NCBI GenBank assembly: GCA_017613595.1
Contig: JAGADM010000089.1
Location: forward strand, 1-25,770
DNA from: Lachnospiraceae bacterium
GTDB taxonomy: Bacteria > Bacillota_A > Clostridia > Lachnospirales > Lachnospiraceae
DNA: 25,770 nt
Direction: 5' to 3'
The notes below the pieces were generated by a model. That model made no database searches. It saw only the letters and a program-made list of their open reading frames with translations, and had not been told where the DNA came from. Each line of letters starts with the position of its first letter. The stretch's first letter is position 1. The position numbers and the translations under genes are program-made. Of the stretch, positions 24,499 through 25,770 are shown piece by piece.

Positions 24499-25326
24499 AT
24501 GGAGAAAGACGGCAGCAATCTTGCGATGCGGCTTCTGTACGGGAATCCCGTAGGCCGCTTCACGGTAAAGGCAATGCTTCTTCTGAAGGTGCCGAAGGTA
24601 ATGGCATGGTATCTGCATACGCCCTTTTCAAAGGGAATGATCCGCCGCTATATCCGGAAGTACAATATCAGTTTGAAAGGGTATCCGCGCGTGGGATACC
24701 GGAATTTCTCGGATTTCTTCGAGAGACGTAAGCGTCGGAACCGCTTTGACGCGGATCCGGATCATTTCATCAGTCCCTGTGACGGTATGCTGAGCGTATA
24801 CCCGGTTACGGACAGTGCGGTATTCCCGGTGAAGGGTTCGGAATACCGGATCTGTGATCTGATCGGCGATGAGGAACTTGCGGGCCGCTTCCGCGGCGGT
24901 CTCGGACTTATATTCCGTCTTGCGCCGAACGATTATCACCACTATGCTGTTGTGGATGACGGATACATGCACAATCATCATTTTATCGAGGGGCAGCTTC
25001 ACAGCGTGCAGCCGATCGCCTGCGAAAATGTGCCGGTATACCGTTTGAACCGCCGCTGCTGGACGCTGATTGAGACCGAACATTTCGGTCCTGCCGTCCA
25101 GATTGAGGTCGGCGCGCTTGCCGTAGGAGGCATCGTGAACGAGTTGGAGAATGCACCGGTGCAGAAGGGTCAGACAATGGGACATTTTTCGCTATGCGGT
25201 TCCACAATCGTGATGTTCCTTGAAAAGGACCGGATTGAACTGCTGCCCGAAATCAGGGAACTGATTGGTACGGAAACCGAGTATAAGGTAAAACTCGGGG
25301 ATTGTGTCGGGGTGCGAAAAGTATAA
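24499..25326 (+). CDS. psd: phosphatidylserine decarboxylase proenzyme
   Basis: A 275-residue membrane-associated enzyme that converts phosphatidylserine to phosphatidylethanolamine, using a pyruvoyl group made by self-cleavage. Family motifs: FSDFFERR, ISPCDG, FRLAPNDYHHYAVVDDG, the IEGQLHSVQPIA block, VGALAVGGI, and the cleavage site CGST with Gly234-Ser235, so the alpha subunit would start with a pyruvoyl group from Ser235. Most bacterial enzymes have LGST or GGST at this point; CGST keeps the essential Gly-Ser. Start ATG 24499 follows AAGGAG by five bases; the AAG overlaps the preceding stop. No phosphatidylserine synthase gene is in the window. I see no terminator directly behind it. Confidence 0.95.
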   Translation: MEKDGSNLAMRLLYGNPVGRFTVKAMLLLKVPKVMAWYLHTPFSKGMIRRYIRKYNISLKGYPRVGYRNFSDFFERRKRRNRFDADPDHFISPCDGMLSVYPVTDSAVFPVKGSEYRICDLIGDEELAGRFRGGLGLIFRLAPNDYHHYAVVDDGYMHNHHFIEGQLHSVQPIACENVPVYRLNRRCWTLIETEHFGPAVQIEVGALAVGGIVNELENAPVQKGQTMGHFSLCGSTIVMFLEKDRIELLPEIRELIGTETEYKVKLGDCVGVRKV

Positions 25327-25519
25327 TAATGACGCAATTTTTTACGTTAACCCCGCAAAAGCAAGCAGTTTTCCCGAAGGCGCTGAAAGCGGAAGTACGG
25401 AAAGACTTTACACGAGGGATTTCTTTTCGTATGATATTGTCAGAAATATTGCTTACCGTATGCTGCGGATGAACGGTATAATATGTCTGCAGCTGTCATC
25501 GTCGAAAGGAGAAGTAATA
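25327..25519 (+). promoter_or_regulatory. intergenic stretch with a perfect -10 box
   Basis: About 190 bases after psd. The only clear signal is TATAAT at 25477-25482, with no convincing -35 (TTACCG at 25453-25458 with 18 bases is 3/6). A transcript would start near 25489, about 30 bases before a ribosome binding site. A frame is open through the region from inside psd (25304), but its composition gives no reason to call it a gene. Otherwise I see nothing here. Confidence 0.4.
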
Positions 25520-25591
25520 GTGGCGATCATACTCATACTGATAGCGAAATCTTCCCAGATCATCCGAAAGAAGATGCTTGAGAAGAGATAG
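25520..25591 (+). CDS. possible 23-residue hydrophobic/cationic small protein
   Basis: GTG 25520 lies seven bases behind AAAGGAGA (25505-25512) and about 38 bases behind a TATAAT box, so a complete small expression unit is plausible. The predicted peptide has a hydrophobic half (MAIILILIAK) and a basic half (RKKMLEKR), an amphiphilic layout seen in small membrane peptides. Twenty-three codons is too short for statistical support, and the frame is simply the end of a longer open frame. No family is recognised. Confidence 0.35.
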   Translation: MAIILILIAKSSQIIRKKMLEKR

Positions 25592-25718
25592 CCGTCCCTG
25601 TGGGAATCAGAACGGATTCAATTGTAACGAATAGTGATTTGTCAAACTAAGTGCAACAGTTTTGGAGTTCTTGTTCCCATAGAAACTGTGCAGAAACATA
25701 ATTAAGTATCTTTCGAGG
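25592..25718. other. unassigned AT-richer intergenic DNA, possible mobile-element end
   Basis: No gene is visible. ACAGTTT (25656-25662) is repeated inverted as AAACTGT (25683-25689) around a 20-base spacer, and GTGCA occurs next to both arms. The run TTGTCAAACTAAGTGCAAC (25639-25657) and what follows differ in composition from the genes to the left and resemble non-coding edges of insertion sequences in general. No transposase is present within the window. Confidence 0.25.
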
Positions 25719-25749
25719 CCTGGCGTTGATTAGCGCCAGGTTTCGTTTT
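25719..25749 (+). terminator. Rho-independent terminator-like hairpin
   Basis: CCTGGCG (25719-25725) pairs with CGCCAGG (25734-25740), with a further T-G closing pair and a 6-base loop, followed by TTTCGTTTT. It could end transcripts from the psd operon or from the small ORF upstream. Confidence 0.7.
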
Positions 25750-25770
25750 AATGTGGCTGGAGCTACCCTC

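Noticed and set aside
23134..24618. Minus-strand open frame of 494 codons antisense to the beta-propeller lipoprotein
   Set aside because: The plus-strand protein has a lipobox and repeated propeller blades; the antisense product is His/Arg/Ile-rich without motifs and would also run into psd.
25304..25591. Open frame of 95 codons overlapping the end of psd
   Set aside because: It starts inside psd without a ribosome binding site and its composition is not protein-like; only the last 23 codons have their own translation signal and are listed separately with low confidence.
1..25770. CRISPR array, tRNA, rRNA or complete prophage/insertion sequence
   Set aside because: No regularly spaced direct repeats, no cloverleaf or rRNA-like conserved stretches, and no transposase, integrase or phage structural gene could be read in any frame.

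Overview
The window looks like a chromosomal segment of a Gram-positive anaerobe of the class Clostridia, most likely Lachnospiraceae-like. This is inferred from strong AGGAGG-type ribosome binding sites, TTG and GTG starts, extended -10 promoters, lipoproteins with classical lipoboxes, a CAP/Ig-like secreted protein with a module style common in that family, and roughly balanced base composition. I see no tRNA, rRNA, CRISPR array, prophage or complete insertion sequence.

Layout. (1) 2-1396: 3' part of a beta-CASP metallo-beta-lactamase-fold nuclease, cut by the window edge. (2) 1475-4201: a large secreted CAP-domain protein with its own terminator. (3) 4271-5481: an ECF sigma factor overlapping a membrane-anchored, anti-sigma-like protein, closed by a strong terminator, followed by an unrecognised lipoprotein (5543-6793). 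(4) 6790-8379, minus strand: peptide chain release factor 3, converging on the lipoprotein gene with a 4-base overlap of the stops. (5) 8585-11812, plus strand: an iron-sulfur-flavoprotein-like reductase, rsmI (overlapping ATGA) and an MdoB/OpgB-like phosphoglycerol transferase. (6) 11889-19541: a clear promoter and structured leader, then a surface-polysaccharide export operon: an ABC-2 permease with an extra N-terminal extracytoplasmic domain, its ATPase, and a giant 1734-residue glycan enzyme. (7) 19552-21673: transketolase behind a good promoter. (8) 21855-25326: a tight three-gene run of a zinc-ribbon membrane protein with an acidic Tyr/Asp/Ser tail, a PQQ-type beta-propeller lipoprotein and phosphatidylserine decarboxylase. 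(9) 25327-25770: intergenic DNA with a possible 23-codon ORF, a terminator, and sequence that may belong to a mobile element.

The most striking part is region 6. One polypeptide appears to carry a methyltransferase, two related beta-rich DPCEG modules separated and followed by coiled coils, two GT2 glycosyltransferase domains and a C-terminal WsaF/GT4-type glycosyltransferase. It sits directly behind a Wzm/Wzt (TagGH-like) exporter. Together with the neighbouring MdoB-like phosphoglycerol transferase, this suggests synthesis, possible methyl capping, export and perhaps glycerol-phosphate decoration of a surface glycan. The combined pathway is inference; the domain calls come from motifs read in the translated sequence.
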